From contig JBFWNT010000001.1 of assembly GCA_050250915.1 (NCBI GenBank), positions 186,001 through 250,000 on the forward strand: a DNA stretch of 64,000 nt, read 5' to 3'. Under the pieces are notes generated by a model that saw nothing but the letters and a program-made list of their open reading frames with translations, did no database searches and was not told the origin of the DNA. Positions 19,749 to 28,268 of this stretch are shown here, piece after piece. This DNA comes from Miltoncostaea sp050250915 (GTDB taxonomy: Bacteria > Actinomycetota > Thermoleophilia > Miltoncostaeales > Miltoncostaeaceae). Within the stretch, counting starts at the first letter, position 1. Every line of letters starts with the position of its first letter. The position numbers and the translations under genes are program-made.

Positions 19749-20132
19749 TCAGGTCGTCGGTGAGGGCTGGGGCAGCCCGAGCAGGCGCATGTGCTTCTGC
19801 TGCTCGTGGCGCAGCCAGTCGTCCGGGCTGGTGTCGGGCGGGCGGGTGGGGGTGGCGTCGAGCCACGACTCCACCGCGCCGGAGAGGTCGTGGTCCATGC
19901 GCAGGCGCCGCGCGAAGCCGACCTCGCCCAGGGCGACGTCGTGGTCGCTCAGCAGCTCGCGCAGCGTGCGCAGCCGCTGGAGCTCCGCGGCGCCGTACAG
20001 GCGGTAGCCGCCCGGCGAGCGGGGCGGCACGACGAGGCCGATGCGCTCGATGTAGCGCAGCATCCGCGACGACCACCCGGTCGTGGCGGCCGCCTCGTTG
20101 ATCGTCAGCGCATCCGTCGTCACGGGCGCCAC
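19749..20132 (-). CDS. MerR-family transcriptional regulator
   Basis: A 127-residue regulator. Winged helix at about 8-75: INEAAATTGWSSRMLRYIE is the recognition part, followed by PGGYRLYGAAELQRLRTLREL. The C-terminal part is short, without metal-binding cysteines, ending in a helix and a Pro-rich tail. It is placed between murI and ahcY with gaps of 15 and 10 nt, so it could adjust the methyl cycle. A 24-bp dyad covers its GTG start, which makes autoregulation likely. GTG 20121-20123 is an alternative start. Confidence 0.88.
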   Translation of the reverse strand: MAPVTTDALTINEAAATTGWSSRMLRYIERIGLVVPPRSPGGYRLYGAAELQRLRTLRELLSDHDVALGEVGFARRLRMDHDLSGAVESWLDATPTRPPDTSPDDWLRHEQQKHMRLLGLPQPSPTT

Positions 20133-20154
20133 CTTACCACGCGCGTGTCAAGGT
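20131..20154. promoter_or_regulatory. 24-bp dyad at the merR start, MerR-type operator
   Basis: Each half is 12 bp: ACCTTACCACGC on the left, GCGTGTCAAGGT on the right; 10 of 12 positions are complementary and the outer five (ACCTT/AAGGT) perfectly so. MerR proteins bind dyads of this size. It includes two bases of the merR GTG and the stop codon of murI (20148-20150). On the minus strand the right half contains TTGACA (20147-20152). Confidence 0.65.
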
Positions 20155-20969
20155 TGGTGGAGGCCGGGATCGACCACCTCCACGTCGCCGATCGGCGCCC
20201 CCAGTACGCGCTCGCCGAGGGCGCGGAAGGCATCCGGGTCGCCGCTGCACGCGAAGCGGCGGGTGCCGGGTGCGCCCCCGGCCGGCCGGAGGACCCCGCG
20301 CCGCGCCAGCGCGTCGGCCACCTCCCCGGCCATCTCGGCGCCGCCCTCGATGATGGTGACGCCCGGCAGGGCGTCGCGCACCAGCGGCGCGACCGCGGGG
20401 AAGTGGGTGCACCCCAGGATCGCCGTGTCCACCCCCGCCTCCCGGAGCGGGGCGGCGCAGCGCGCGACCAGGTCGGCCACCGCCGCGTCGAGCGGCCCCC
20501 CGTTCTGCACCGCCGCGGCCAGCCCCGGGCAGGCGACGCCGGTCACCCGCACCCCCGCGTCGTACGCACGGGCCATCCGCGGGTATGCGCCCGAGGCGAT
20601 CGTGGCCGCGGTGGCGAGGACGCCGACGCGGCGGTTGCGCGTGGCGCGCACGGCGGCGTGCACGTCGGGGCGGATCGGCCCGATGACGGGTTGCGGGAGG
20701 GCGCGCTGCAGGCCGGGGAGCGCGACGGCCGTGGCGGTGTTGCACGCCACCGCCACCAGCTTCACCCCCTGGTCTGCGAGCCACGCGCCGATCGCGAGGG
20801 CCCGCGCCCGCACCTCGGCGGGGTCGCGCTCGCCGTACGGGAACCACGCGGTGTCGCCGAAGTAGACGACGTCCTCGCCGGGCAGCGCCGCGATGCACGC
20901 CCGGAGGACGGTGAGCCCGCCGACGCCGGAGTCGAACACCCCGATCGGCCTGCCGATGCCGTGCGGCAC
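20148..20969 (-). CDS. murI: Glutamate racemase
   Basis: A 273-residue cytoplasmic enzyme making D-glutamate for peptidoglycan. The two catalytic cysteines are in VACNTATAV (about 73-81) and ILGCTHFP (about 182-189). The N-terminal IGVFDSGVGGLTVLRA and the YFGDTAWFPYG block are diagnostic. I start at GTG 20967-20969 because TATCGT lies 6 nt upstream (leaderless pattern) and a longer start would overlap the divergent GNAT gene. The stop lies inside the MerR dyad. Confidence 0.95.
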   Translation of the reverse strand: MPHGIGRPIGVFDSGVGGLTVLRACIAALPGEDVVYFGDTAWFPYGERDPAEVRARALAIGAWLADQGVKLVAVACNTATAVALPGLQRALPQPVIGPIRPDVHAAVRATRNRRVGVLATAATIASGAYPRMARAYDAGVRVTGVACPGLAAAVQNGGPLDAAVADLVARCAAPLREAGVDTAILGCTHFPAVAPLVRDALPGVTIIEGGAEMAGEVADALARRGVLRPAGGAPGTRRFACSGDPDAFRALGERVLGAPIGDVEVVDPGLHQP

Positions 20970-20975
20970 GCGTCC

Positions 20976-20981
20976 ACGATA
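20976..20981 (-). promoter_or_regulatory. Putative -10 (TATCGT) of murI, leaderless
   Basis: Minus-strand TATCGT, then 6 nt, then GTG. It decides the murI start. Confidence 0.5.
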
Positions 20982-21016
20982 GCCTCGGCGCGACCACCCG
21001 CGAACGGGAGACGACC

Positions 21017-21553
21017 GTGGCGACGACACCCGTGCTGCGCGCCGGCACGCCCGCCGACGCCCCCGCCGTGGCTGCGCTGATCCGGCGCGAGAACCGCCGG
21101 CCCGCCGACGAGGCGGCCATCGCGGCGAGCCTGGCGTCGGCGCCGGGCGTCGTCGCCGTCGACGGCGACGAGCTGGTGGCGTTCTTCTACGGCCGCCCCT
21201 TCGCGCCGGACATCGCCGAGATGCAGAACATGCTCGTCGCGGAGCGGCATCGCCGCGGCGGGCTGGGCCGGCGGATGGTGGCCCGGCTGGAGGACGACCT
21301 GCGCGCCGCGGGCTACCGCGCCGCCATCGGGTCGAACTCGGTGCTGCACCGCAACGCCACGCCGGAGCGCTGCATGGCGGCCCGCGCCTTCTGGCTGCGG
21401 ATGGGGTGGCACATCGTGCTGGCCACCGGCGGGTCGGTGGTGCTGGTGCGCTGGCTGGGGCCCCCGGCGGTGCCGGGCCGCGGTCAGGGCGTGGCGGCCG
21501 CCGTCGCCTCGGGGGAGGGCGCGAGCCCGAACGCCCCGGCGATGAGCTCGTAG
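21017..21553 (+). CDS. GNAT-family N-acetyltransferase
   Basis: A 178-residue protein with the GNAT fold at residues 5-140. The acetyl-CoA loop reads RHRRGGLGRRMV (about 76-87), matching Q/RxxGxG/A, preceded by MQNMLVAE. GGGAG precedes the GTG start. The last 70 bases overlap the 3' end of the convergent flavoprotein gene, so the Gly/Ala-rich C-terminus is probably dispensable. Substrate unknown. Confidence 0.85.
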   Translation: MATTPVLRAGTPADAPAVAALIRRENRRPADEAAIAASLASAPGVVAVDGDELVAFFYGRPFAPDIAEMQNMLVAERHRRGGLGRRMVARLEDDLRAAGYRAAIGSNSVLHRNATPERCMAARAFWLRMGWHIVLATGGSVVLVRWLGPPAVPGRGQGVAAAVASGEGASPNAPAMSS

Positions 21554-22539
21554 GAGCGCCGTCGCGCGGCCGCGGAGTGGGTGATGGTCACGACCATGAC
21601 CTCGTCCGCGCGGTACTCGGCGGCGGCCTCCTCGATCCCGGCCTTCACCGTCGCCGGCGCGCCGGTGATCATCCGCCGCGTCCGGGGGCGGTCCAGCGGG
21701 CGGGGCGGCCGGGGCCGTGCGCGTTCCTCGGCGAGCCATGCCACGGCCGTGTCGGGGTCGGGCAGGGGGATCGGGCGGCCGCGGCGCAGCATCCGCATCG
21801 CCATCGTCACGGATGAGGCCAGACGCTCGGCCTCCTCGTCGGTGTCGGCGCAGATCGCCGAGACGGCGACCAGGACGTAGGGCTCGGCCAGGTCGGCCGA
21901 GCGCGCGAAGCGGCTGCGGTACTCGGCGGCGGCGGGGGCGCCGGTGGCGCTGATGAAGTCGGCGAACGCGTACGGCAGCCCCAGCTCGGCGGCCCAGAGG
22001 GCGCTCTGCATCGACGACCCCAGCATCCACAGCTCCGGCAGCTCCGGCAGCCCGGGCAGCGCGGCGTGGCGGGCGAACGGGTGGTCGGCGGGCATCTCGT
22101 CGCGCAGGTAGGCCGCCAGCTCGGCGAGCTGCTGGGGGAAGTCGTCGGGCATCGCCTGGCTGCGGTCGCGCTGGAGCGCGAACGTCGTGGTGGGGTCGGT
22201 CCCCGCGGCCCGGCCGATGCCCAGGTCGATGCGCCCGGGGAAGAGGCCGGCCAGGATGGAGAAGGTCTCGGCCACCTTCAGCGGGCTGTAGTGGGGCAGC
22301 ATCACGCCCCCCGACCCCACGCGCATCCGCGAGGTGGCCGAGGCGATCGCCGGGATCAGCGACTCCGGGCTGGCCCCCGCCAGCAGCGGCCCGCCGTGGT
22401 GCTCGGCCACCCAGTAGCGCCCGTACCCGAGCGCCTCGGTCAGGCGTGCGAGCGCCACGGTCTCGCGCAGCGCGGCGGCCCCGCTCGAGCCCTCGGACAC
22501 GGGTGACTGGTCGAGGACGCCGAGACGCATCCCCCTCAT
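21484..22539 (-). CDS. Luciferase-like FMN-dependent oxidoreductase (LLM class)
   Basis: A 351-residue TIM-barrel flavoprotein of the MsnO8/YtmO group. Hallmarks: LGVLDQSPVSEG at the start, GYGRYWVAEHHGGPLLAGASPE (about 44), RMRVGSGGVMLPHYSPLKVAE (about 75-95) and the IDLGIGRAAGTD phosphate-binding turn. FMNH2 or F420H2 may be the cofactor; the sequence does not decide. The ATG (22537-22539) overlaps the stop of the beta-lactamase-like gene as ATGA. The second ATG at 22530, after AGGGGG, is an alternative. Confidence 0.88.
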   Translation of the reverse strand: MRGMRLGVLDQSPVSEGSSGAAALRETVALARLTEALGYGRYWVAEHHGGPLLAGASPESLIPAIASATSRMRVGSGGVMLPHYSPLKVAETFSILAGLFPGRIDLGIGRAAGTDPTTTFALQRDRSQAMPDDFPQQLAELAAYLRDEMPADHPFARHAALPGLPELPELWMLGSSMQSALWAAELGLPYAFADFISATGAPAAAEYRSRFARSADLAEPYVLVAVSAICADTDEEAERLASSVTMAMRMLRRGRPIPLPDPDTAVAWLAEERARPRPPRPLDRPRTRRMITGAPATVKAGIEEAAAEYRADEVMVVTITHSAAARRRSYELIAGAFGLAPSPEATAAATP

Positions 22540-24008
22540 CGTAGGAGCGCCGCCACCGCCGCGCCCCGGGCCTGCGCCGCGGCCAGCGACACTCCGCCGT
22601 CGTCGTAGGTCGCCAGGGTCACGATCGCCGGGCCCTGCGGCCGGTAGACGATCCCCGCGGCCAGGCGGGCCGCCCGGATCCACCCGTTCTTCTGCGCCAC
22701 GACGGTGCCGGGGGCGACGCCGCCCGCCAGCAGGCTCGCGTTGTCGCCGCGCTGCTGCGACGCCGCCAGCCACCCGACGGCCATGCGCGCCTGGTGGACC
22801 GTGAGTCCGGTGGAGGCCACCGCGGCCCGGTCTCCGGCGGCGGCCGCGTGGAGCGACAGGAGCATGCGGCCCAGATCGCGGGCGGTCGTGACGCGGCGCG
22901 AGACCGGGGGCGGCGCCACCTGGGTGCCCACGATGTACTCGCCGGGGAAGGTGCTGGCGCGGTCGCCGAGGCGGCGCAGCCCCTCCTCGGCCGTCGCCTG
23001 CCCGCCGAAGCGGCGCAGCAGGCGGTTGGTGGCGAGGTTGCTCGACCACGTCGCCATGGCCTGGAGGTCGTACGCGTACGCCGAGCGCTCCGGCGCACCG
23101 CCCAGGCGCGCGAGCACGGCGGCCAGGAGCCCCAGCTTGACGGTGGACGCCGCCGGGAAGCGCAGGTCGGACCCGACGCCGGCGGAGCGCCCGTCGGCCA
23201 GGTCGTGCACCCAGGCCGCGCGGAAGCGCGGTCCGCGGTCGAGGGCCGCGGCCAGGCGGCGGCCCAGCGCGGCGTCGGCGCGGGGCGACGCGGCCGGCCG
23301 CAGGGCCGTGGCGGGGAGCAGGATCGCGCCGCGCGAGACCAGGACGCGGGTGACGCCGGCGCCCGCCGCGAACGCGACCCGCACGTCGTGGGGGCCCGGG
23401 GCCACGTTGATTCCGAAGCGCACCCGGCCGGCGTGGACGGCGGCGGTGCCCGCGAAGCCGCCGTCGACGGTGAGGGTGGCCGACGTCGCGCCCTCGGGGG
23501 CGCGGGCCACGACCGGCCCGGTGAACGCCTCGCCCGGCGCGGGGCTCATCGCCAGCGGGGGAAGGGCGGGGCCCGCGCCCCCGCGGTCGCAGCGGGTGCG
23601 CCGCGCCGCGACCAGGCGCCGGGCGCGCTCCGCCGAGCGCCGGCCGGCGGCCCGGTCGCCGGCGCTCGGGCGGTCGATGCCCTCCATCTCCAGCACCCGC
23701 CCGGCGGCGTAGCGGTCCAGCGCGACGCGCAGCGGCGCGCACCCGGGCGAGACGGGCGCGGCCCGGCGCAGCGCCTCCTGCAGGTCTCGGGCGGCGCCGT
23801 ACGCGGCCTGCCACCCCTCGGGCGTGGATGCGCGGGCGGCGGCGCGCTCGGCGGCGGGGTAGAGGGTGCGCGACGCGCGGGCCACCCCCGCGTCGGCGGC
23901 GGCGGCGCGCGCCGGCATCAGGGCGGCTGCGGCCATGACCGCCAGAATCGCCGATGCGGCGACAGCGGCCGGACTCGCGGATCGTCGGGGCGGGTACGCA
24001 GCGGTCAT
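22536..24008 (-). CDS. Exported class A beta-lactamase-like serine hydrolase
   Basis: A 490-residue protein. Signal peptide about 1-39 (ends ARAAAADA), an Arg/Ala-rich region with two cysteines to about 170, a small beta domain (about 175-245) and a C-terminal beta-lactamase/transpeptidase fold. Active-site motifs: SxxK as STVK (about 310), the SDN equivalent as SSN, and KTG replaced by KNG in VAQKNGW. No Glu166-type omega-loop is obvious, so cell-wall peptide hydrolysis is as likely as drug resistance. Its ATG overlaps the divergent permease ATG (CATG). Confidence 0.8.
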   Translation of the reverse strand: MTAAYPPRRSASPAAVAASAILAVMAAAALMPARAAAADAGVARASRTLYPAAERAAARASTPEGWQAAYGAARDLQEALRRAAPVSPGCAPLRVALDRYAAGRVLEMEGIDRPSAGDRAAGRRSAERARRLVAARRTRCDRGGAGPALPPLAMSPAPGEAFTGPVVARAPEGATSATLTVDGGFAGTAAVHAGRVRFGINVAPGPHDVRVAFAAGAGVTRVLVSRGAILLPATALRPAASPRADAALGRRLAAALDRGPRFRAAWVHDLADGRSAGVGSDLRFPAASTVKLGLLAAVLARLGGAPERSAYAYDLQAMATWSSNLATNRLLRRFGGQATAEEGLRRLGDRASTFPGEYIVGTQVAPPPVSRRVTTARDLGRMLLSLHAAAAGDRAAVASTGLTVHQARMAVGWLAASQQRGDNASLLAGGVAPGTVVAQKNGWIRAARLAAGIVYRPQGPAIVTLATYDDGGVSLAAAQARGAAVAALLR

Positions 24009-25149
24009 GTCCGAGCCGCCCACGATAGAGGGACCGCCCGCCGCCCCTCCCCGCACCATGGCCGAGATGGTGGAGCGGGCCCCGTCGCGCGAGGTGCTCG
24101 TTCGTCCGAGGACCCTCCTGATCGTCGCGGCGACGGTGCTCGGCGTGGCGCTCGCCGTCTGGGTGTTCCTCGAGGCGTGGCAGGTCATCAGCTGGGTGTT
24201 CGTGGCGCTGCTGTTCGCGATCGCCCTGATGCCCGCCGTCGACTGGCTGGAACGGCGCGGCCTGAGGAACACGCTCGCCGTGAGCCTCGTGTGCTTCGGC
24301 GCGCTCGGCGTGGTCGGGCTGCTCGCGTGGGCCGTCGTGCCGACGCTGGTCGACCAGACGACGGAGCTCGTCCAGGCCGTCCCCGGGGCGATCGACGACA
24401 TCACCAAGGGCCGCGGGCCCCTCGGCTTCCTGCAGACGGACTACGGGCTGGCGGACAAGGTCCGCGAGAGCCTGGACCAGCAGTCCGGGAGCGGCATCCT
24501 CGGGTACAGCGCGCCCGCGCTCGGGATCCTGAAGGGGATCGTCACCGGGGTCGTCGCCACGGTGACGATCTTCTTCCTCGTGTTCTTCATGCTCCGCGAG
24601 GGCCGGAGCTGGATCGGTTGGGGGCTGGACGTGGTGCCGCCCGCGTCACGCCCCCGCTGGGAGCGCGTGTTCGCCGGCGTCACCCGGACGATCCGCGGCT
24701 ACGTGACCGGCAACCTCCTGATCAGCGTGATCGCCGGGATCGTCGCCTACGTCACCCTGATGGCGGTGGGCGTGCCGTTCGCGCTGCCGCTCGCCGTGGT
24801 GGTGGCCATCCTCGACCTGATCCCGCTGGTGGGCGCCACCATCGCGACGGTCGCCGCGGGGGCCGGGGCCCTCAGCCAGGGCGTGGTGGCGGCGCTCATC
24901 GTCGTCGCCGTCATCGTGGTCTACCAGCAGATCGAGAACCACGTGCTCCAGCCGGTGATCTACGGGCGGACCGTCCAGCTCTCGCCGCTGATGGTGCTGA
25001 TCTCGATCCTGATCGCCGGCAGCATCGCCGGCATCCTGGGGGCGCTCATCGCGATCCCGATCGCCGGGTCGCTCCAGGTGATCGTGCTGGAGCTCATCGA
25101 GGCCCGGCGGGAGCGGACGCTGGCGCGCTGGGGTCCCGAGGGGGGGTAG
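24007..25149 (+). CDS. AI-2E/PerM family membrane protein
   Basis: A 380-residue protein with about eight TMs. Family traits: the first helix pair (about 38-75) with ALLFAIALMPAVDWLERRG, a long amphipathic region, then FVFFMLREGRSWIG-type and RGYVTGNLLISVIAG motifs and the LIPLVGATIATV and QQIENHVLQPVIYG blocks (about 315-330). Members transport AI-2 or Na+/H+, and the substrate is not evident. ATG 24007 is preceded by TACGCA at 6 nt; ATG 24058 is an alternative that would avoid the overlap with the divergent start. Confidence 0.88.
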   Translation: MSEPPTIEGPPAAPPRTMAEMVERAPSREVLVRPRTLLIVAATVLGVALAVWVFLEAWQVISWVFVALLFAIALMPAVDWLERRGLRNTLAVSLVCFGALGVVGLLAWAVVPTLVDQTTELVQAVPGAIDDITKGRGPLGFLQTDYGLADKVRESLDQQSGSGILGYSAPALGILKGIVTGVVATVTIFFLVFFMLREGRSWIGWGLDVVPPASRPRWERVFAGVTRTIRGYVTGNLLISVIAGIVAYVTLMAVGVPFALPLAVVVAILDLIPLVGATIATVAAGAGALSQGVVAALIVVAVIVVYQQIENHVLQPVIYGRTVQLSPLMVLISILIAGSIAGILGALIAIPIAGSLQVIVLELIEARRERTLARWGPEGG

Positions 25150-27325
25150 CCCCCGGCTCGGGCGTCGGATCCGGGGCCGGCCTGCCCGGCCAGAACCCGG
25201 TCCGCCCGAAGAGGGTGATGAGGGACGGGACGAGGAACGGCCGCACCACGAACGTGTCGAGGCCGACGCCGAGGGCCATGACGAACGCGAACTGGCGCAT
25301 GGCGTCGATCGGGACGAGCGCCAGCAGGCCGAAGCTGCCGGCCAGGATCAGCCCGGCGACGGAGATGCTCACCGACGCGGCCGGCATCGCCGTGCGGATG
25401 CCCTCGACGATCCCGAGGCGCCGCCCGGCCCGCCAGATGCCGCCGACCAGGTAGATGTTGTAGTCAGAGCCGAGCGCCAGCAGCAGCACCGCCGTCGCGA
25501 ACGGCACGTAGTAGACGAGCTGGCCCTGGCCGAGGTGGTCCTGGAAGAACCAGGTGGTGATGCCGAGCGTGGCGGCGACCGTCAGCGCGTTCGCCACCAG
25601 CAGGTAGAGCGGCGCCACCAGCGCCCGCAGGAACGCCGCCAGCAGCAGGAAGTTGATCACCAGCGCGGCGCTCCCCACCCGCAGCAGCTCGGTCTGCATG
25701 GCGTCGACGGAGGCGCTCGCGATGGCCGTGTCGCCCGAGACGCCGACCCGGGCGTCGGGTGCGCCCGCCCTCTGCAGGAGCCCGGGCAGGCGGTCGTCGA
25801 GGGCGCGGAAGTGCTGTATCGCGCGGTGCTCGGTCGGCGGCGAGTCGAGCACGACCACGTACCGCGAGGCGCTCGCCCCCTGCGCGATGAACACGGAGGG
25901 CGCGAGCCCGGCCAGCGGATCGGCGGGGCCCAGCACGTCGGCGACGCCCGGGCCGCTCAGGCCGTCCTCGAAGCGCTGGAGGAACGCCGGGTCGGTCGCG
26001 CCGGGTCCCTCCACCAGGATCTCGGTGGGGGCGGTCACCCCGGGCGCGAAGCCGGTGGCGCTGCGGGCCTCGGGCGCCAGGCGGCTCGTGAGGCCGAGGC
26101 CGAGCTCGAGGTTCCGCAGCGGCAGCGCCGCCATCACCAGTGCCCCGATCAGCACCAGCACCGAGACCGCCGCGACGGCGCGGTTGGTGAGCAGTCGCAT
26201 CGCCAGCGGCGGCCGGGCGACGCGCCGGCTGGGCCCCTCCTCGGCGGGTACCCCGCCCGGCCAGAACGCGGCCGGGCCCAGGATGGCGAGGAGGGCCGGC
26301 AGCAGCGTCACGGAGACCACGACGCCGGTCACGGCGGTCAGCGCCAGCGCGGGCGCGAACGCCCGGAAGAAGTCGACGTCGCCCACCAGCAGCACCGCCG
26401 TCCCGAGCGCGGTGGTGAGGCCGGCGGTGATGACGATCGCGGTCATGTGCGCGCCGGCGCCGATGGCGGCGCGGCGGGCGTCGCCGTCGCGGAGCCGGTT
26501 GCGGACGCCGAACAGGTAGAAGATCGCGTAGTCGGTGACGATCCCCATCAGCAGCGCGGAGACCACCGGTTCGATGTCCCGGGTCGCGGTGATGCCCGTC
26601 GCCTCGCCCACCGCCCCGATCGCGCGAAGGTCGACCGCGTAGGCGATGCCGATGGTCCCGAGCACCACGAGCGGCGCCACGACCGAGCGGAAGACGAGCG
26701 CGACGACGAGCACGATCAGCGCCAGGGTGACGCCCACGACGAGTGGCAGCGTGTCGTCGATCGTCTCCATCGGCTCCTGCTGGGCGGGGTACGTGCCCGT
26801 CGGGTCGGCCCGGGCGCCCTGCGGTATCGGAGCGGCGGCGGCGTAGTCGCGCGCCACGCGCGTCTGGTGGGCCACGGACGTCCCCGGCCCGAAGGCCAGG
26901 TAGGTGATCATCGATGCCGGGCCCGGCTCGGCGCCCGGGGCGACGCCGCCGGCGCTCGTGAGCGGCACCGCCGCCTGTATGTCGGTGAGCCCCACGACCT
27001 CGTGCCGGCTCACCCGGAGCGCGAACTCGGCCAGGTCGCGCTGCTCCGCGGCGGACAGCCCGCCCTCGCGGCTCACCACCACCTGCGTGCGGGTGAGGAG
27101 CGGCGAGCCGAAGATCTCGGCGGAGCGCGCCTCGGCCTGCAGGGGGGCTGCGTCGTCCGGGAGCGGCAGCTCGAGGTCGCCCGACCCGCCCAGCCCCGGC
27201 AGCATGATCGTCGCGATCACGGCACCGGCGATCCAGCCGACGACGATGAGCCAGCGCAGCGCGACGATGACGCGGCTCGCCATGGCGGCGGGGCCGCGAG
27301 GGACTGGTCCGGGTTCCTCGTTCAC
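25094..27325 (-). CDS. MMPL-family RND transporter (second copy)
   Basis: A 743-residue RND exporter, distinct from the one at 5051. TM1 about residues 18-38, exterior domain to about 185, TM cluster with MGIVTDYAIFYLF, middle soluble domain, second cluster with ALGSDYNIYLVGG, and a Pro-rich tail. The GTG start at 27323-27325 has GGAGG 4 nt upstream; a longer start would run into the divergent gene. The tail coding overlaps the AI-2E gene by 56 nt on the other strand. Confidence 0.9.
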   Translation of the reverse strand: MNEEPGPVPRGPAAMASRVIVALRWLIVVGWIAGAVIATIMLPGLGGSGDLELPLPDDAAPLQAEARSAEIFGSPLLTRTQVVVSREGGLSAAEQRDLAEFALRVSRHEVVGLTDIQAAVPLTSAGGVAPGAEPGPASMITYLAFGPGTSVAHQTRVARDYAAAAPIPQGARADPTGTYPAQQEPMETIDDTLPLVVGVTLALIVLVVALVFRSVVAPLVVLGTIGIAYAVDLRAIGAVGEATGITATRDIEPVVSALLMGIVTDYAIFYLFGVRNRLRDGDARRAAIGAGAHMTAIVITAGLTTALGTAVLLVGDVDFFRAFAPALALTAVTGVVVSVTLLPALLAILGPAAFWPGGVPAEEGPSRRVARPPLAMRLLTNRAVAAVSVLVLIGALVMAALPLRNLELGLGLTSRLAPEARSATGFAPGVTAPTEILVEGPGATDPAFLQRFEDGLSGPGVADVLGPADPLAGLAPSVFIAQGASASRYVVVLDSPPTEHRAIQHFRALDDRLPGLLQRAGAPDARVGVSGDTAIASASVDAMQTELLRVGSAALVINFLLLAAFLRALVAPLYLLVANALTVAATLGITTWFFQDHLGQGQLVYYVPFATAVLLLALGSDYNIYLVGGIWRAGRRLGIVEGIRTAMPAASVSISVAGLILAGSFGLLALVPIDAMRQFAFVMALGVGLDTFVVRPFLVPSLITLFGRTGFWPGRPAPDPTPEPGATPPRDPSAPASAPAGPR

Positions 27326-27380
27326 GTGGCCTCCGATGAGGTGGCCTCGCCCTACCCGCAAGCGCCAGGGATCAAGCCCG

Positions 27381-27386
27381 TACGCT
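27381..27386 (+). promoter_or_regulatory. Putative -10 (TACGCT), leaderless
   Basis: TACGCT, 6 nt, then GTG 27393. No ribosome binding site is visible before this gene. Confidence 0.5.
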
Positions 27387-27392
27387 GGCGCC

Positions 27393-28268
27393 GTGCGGTT
27401 CGACGCGTACCTGATGGTCGACTGGAGCGCCCGCAGCACCCCGAGCCCCCGCGCGCCGTCCGCCGACGCCGTCTGGGTCGCCGAGCTCGGCGGCGTGGAG
27501 GACGGCGCGCGCTACTTCCGCACCCGGGCGGCGGGGGCCGCGCACGTCCGCGAGCGGCTCCTCCACCACGTCCGCGCGTCGCGGCGCGTTCTGGTGGGTT
27601 TCGACTTCCCGTTCGGCTACCCGCGGGGCCTCGCCGCGGCGCTCGGCCTCGCGGGGGCGCCGTGGCGGGCGGTGTGGGACGCGCTGGGCGACGCGATCGC
27701 GGACGACGACCGCAACCGCAACAACCGCTTCGCGGTCGCCGCCGGGCTCAACGCGCGGATCGCGGGACCGGGGCCGTTCTGGGGCTGCCCGCCGTCGGCG
27801 GCCGGGCCGCACCTCACCGCCGCGGTGACGGGCCTGTTCGCGTTTCCTGTGGCCGGCCTGGCCCGCCTGCGGGCGACGGAGGCGACGACGCGCGGGGTCC
27901 AGGAGACCTGGAAGCTCCTCGGCATCGGGAGCGTCGGGAGCCAGGCCCTGCTGGGGATCCCGCGCGTCCGGGCGCTCCGCGACGACCCCGCCCTGGGCGC
28001 GGTGAGCCGGGTCTGGCCGTTCGAGACCGGCCTCACCGACCGGCCGTCACCGGACGCCGGCCCGTTCGTGCTCCACGCCGAGATCTGGCCGGGGATCCTC
28101 CATGTGCCGCCGGACGCGCCGATCCGCGACGAGGCACAGGTCCATGGCGTGTGCGCGTGGGCCGCCGGGCGCGATCGCGACGGCACCCTCGGCGCGCGGT
28201 TCGCACCGGCGCTCGACGCCGCGACGGCCACAGCCGTCGTCGCCGAGGAGGGGTGGATCCTGAGCTAG
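27393..28268 (+). CDS. Conserved protein of unknown function with an N-terminal DWSA motif
   Basis: A 291-residue protein. It opens with FDAYLMVDWSARSTPSP, a strand-loop that recalls the Asp of RNase H-like/actin-like folds, then VLVGFDFPFGYPRGLAAALG (about 66-85), DDDRNRNNRFAVAAGLN, FWGCPP and GSVGSQALLGIPRVRALRD. I recognise this as a widespread uncharacterised family sometimes annotated by association with cobalamin or molybdopterin synthesis, without proof. Acidic residues in DWS and GFDFPFG could bind metal. It converges with the next gene through a shared CTAG. Confidence 0.75.
   Translation: MRFDAYLMVDWSARSTPSPRAPSADAVWVAELGGVEDGARYFRTRAAGAAHVRERLLHHVRASRRVLVGFDFPFGYPRGLAAALGLAGAPWRAVWDALGDAIADDDRNRNNRFAVAAGLNARIAGPGPFWGCPPSAAGPHLTAAVTGLFAFPVAGLARLRATEATTRGVQETWKLLGIGSVGSQALLGIPRVRALRDDPALGAVSRVWPFETGLTDRPSPDAGPFVLHAEIWPGILHVPPDAPIRDEAQVHGVCAWAAGRDRDGTLGARFAPALDAATATAVVAEEGWILS

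Noticed and set aside
22794..25454. Open frame of 886 codons on the + strand
   Set aside because: It is out of frame with the AI-2E gene and antisense to the beta-lactamase-like gene; low-complexity Arg/Gly composition.
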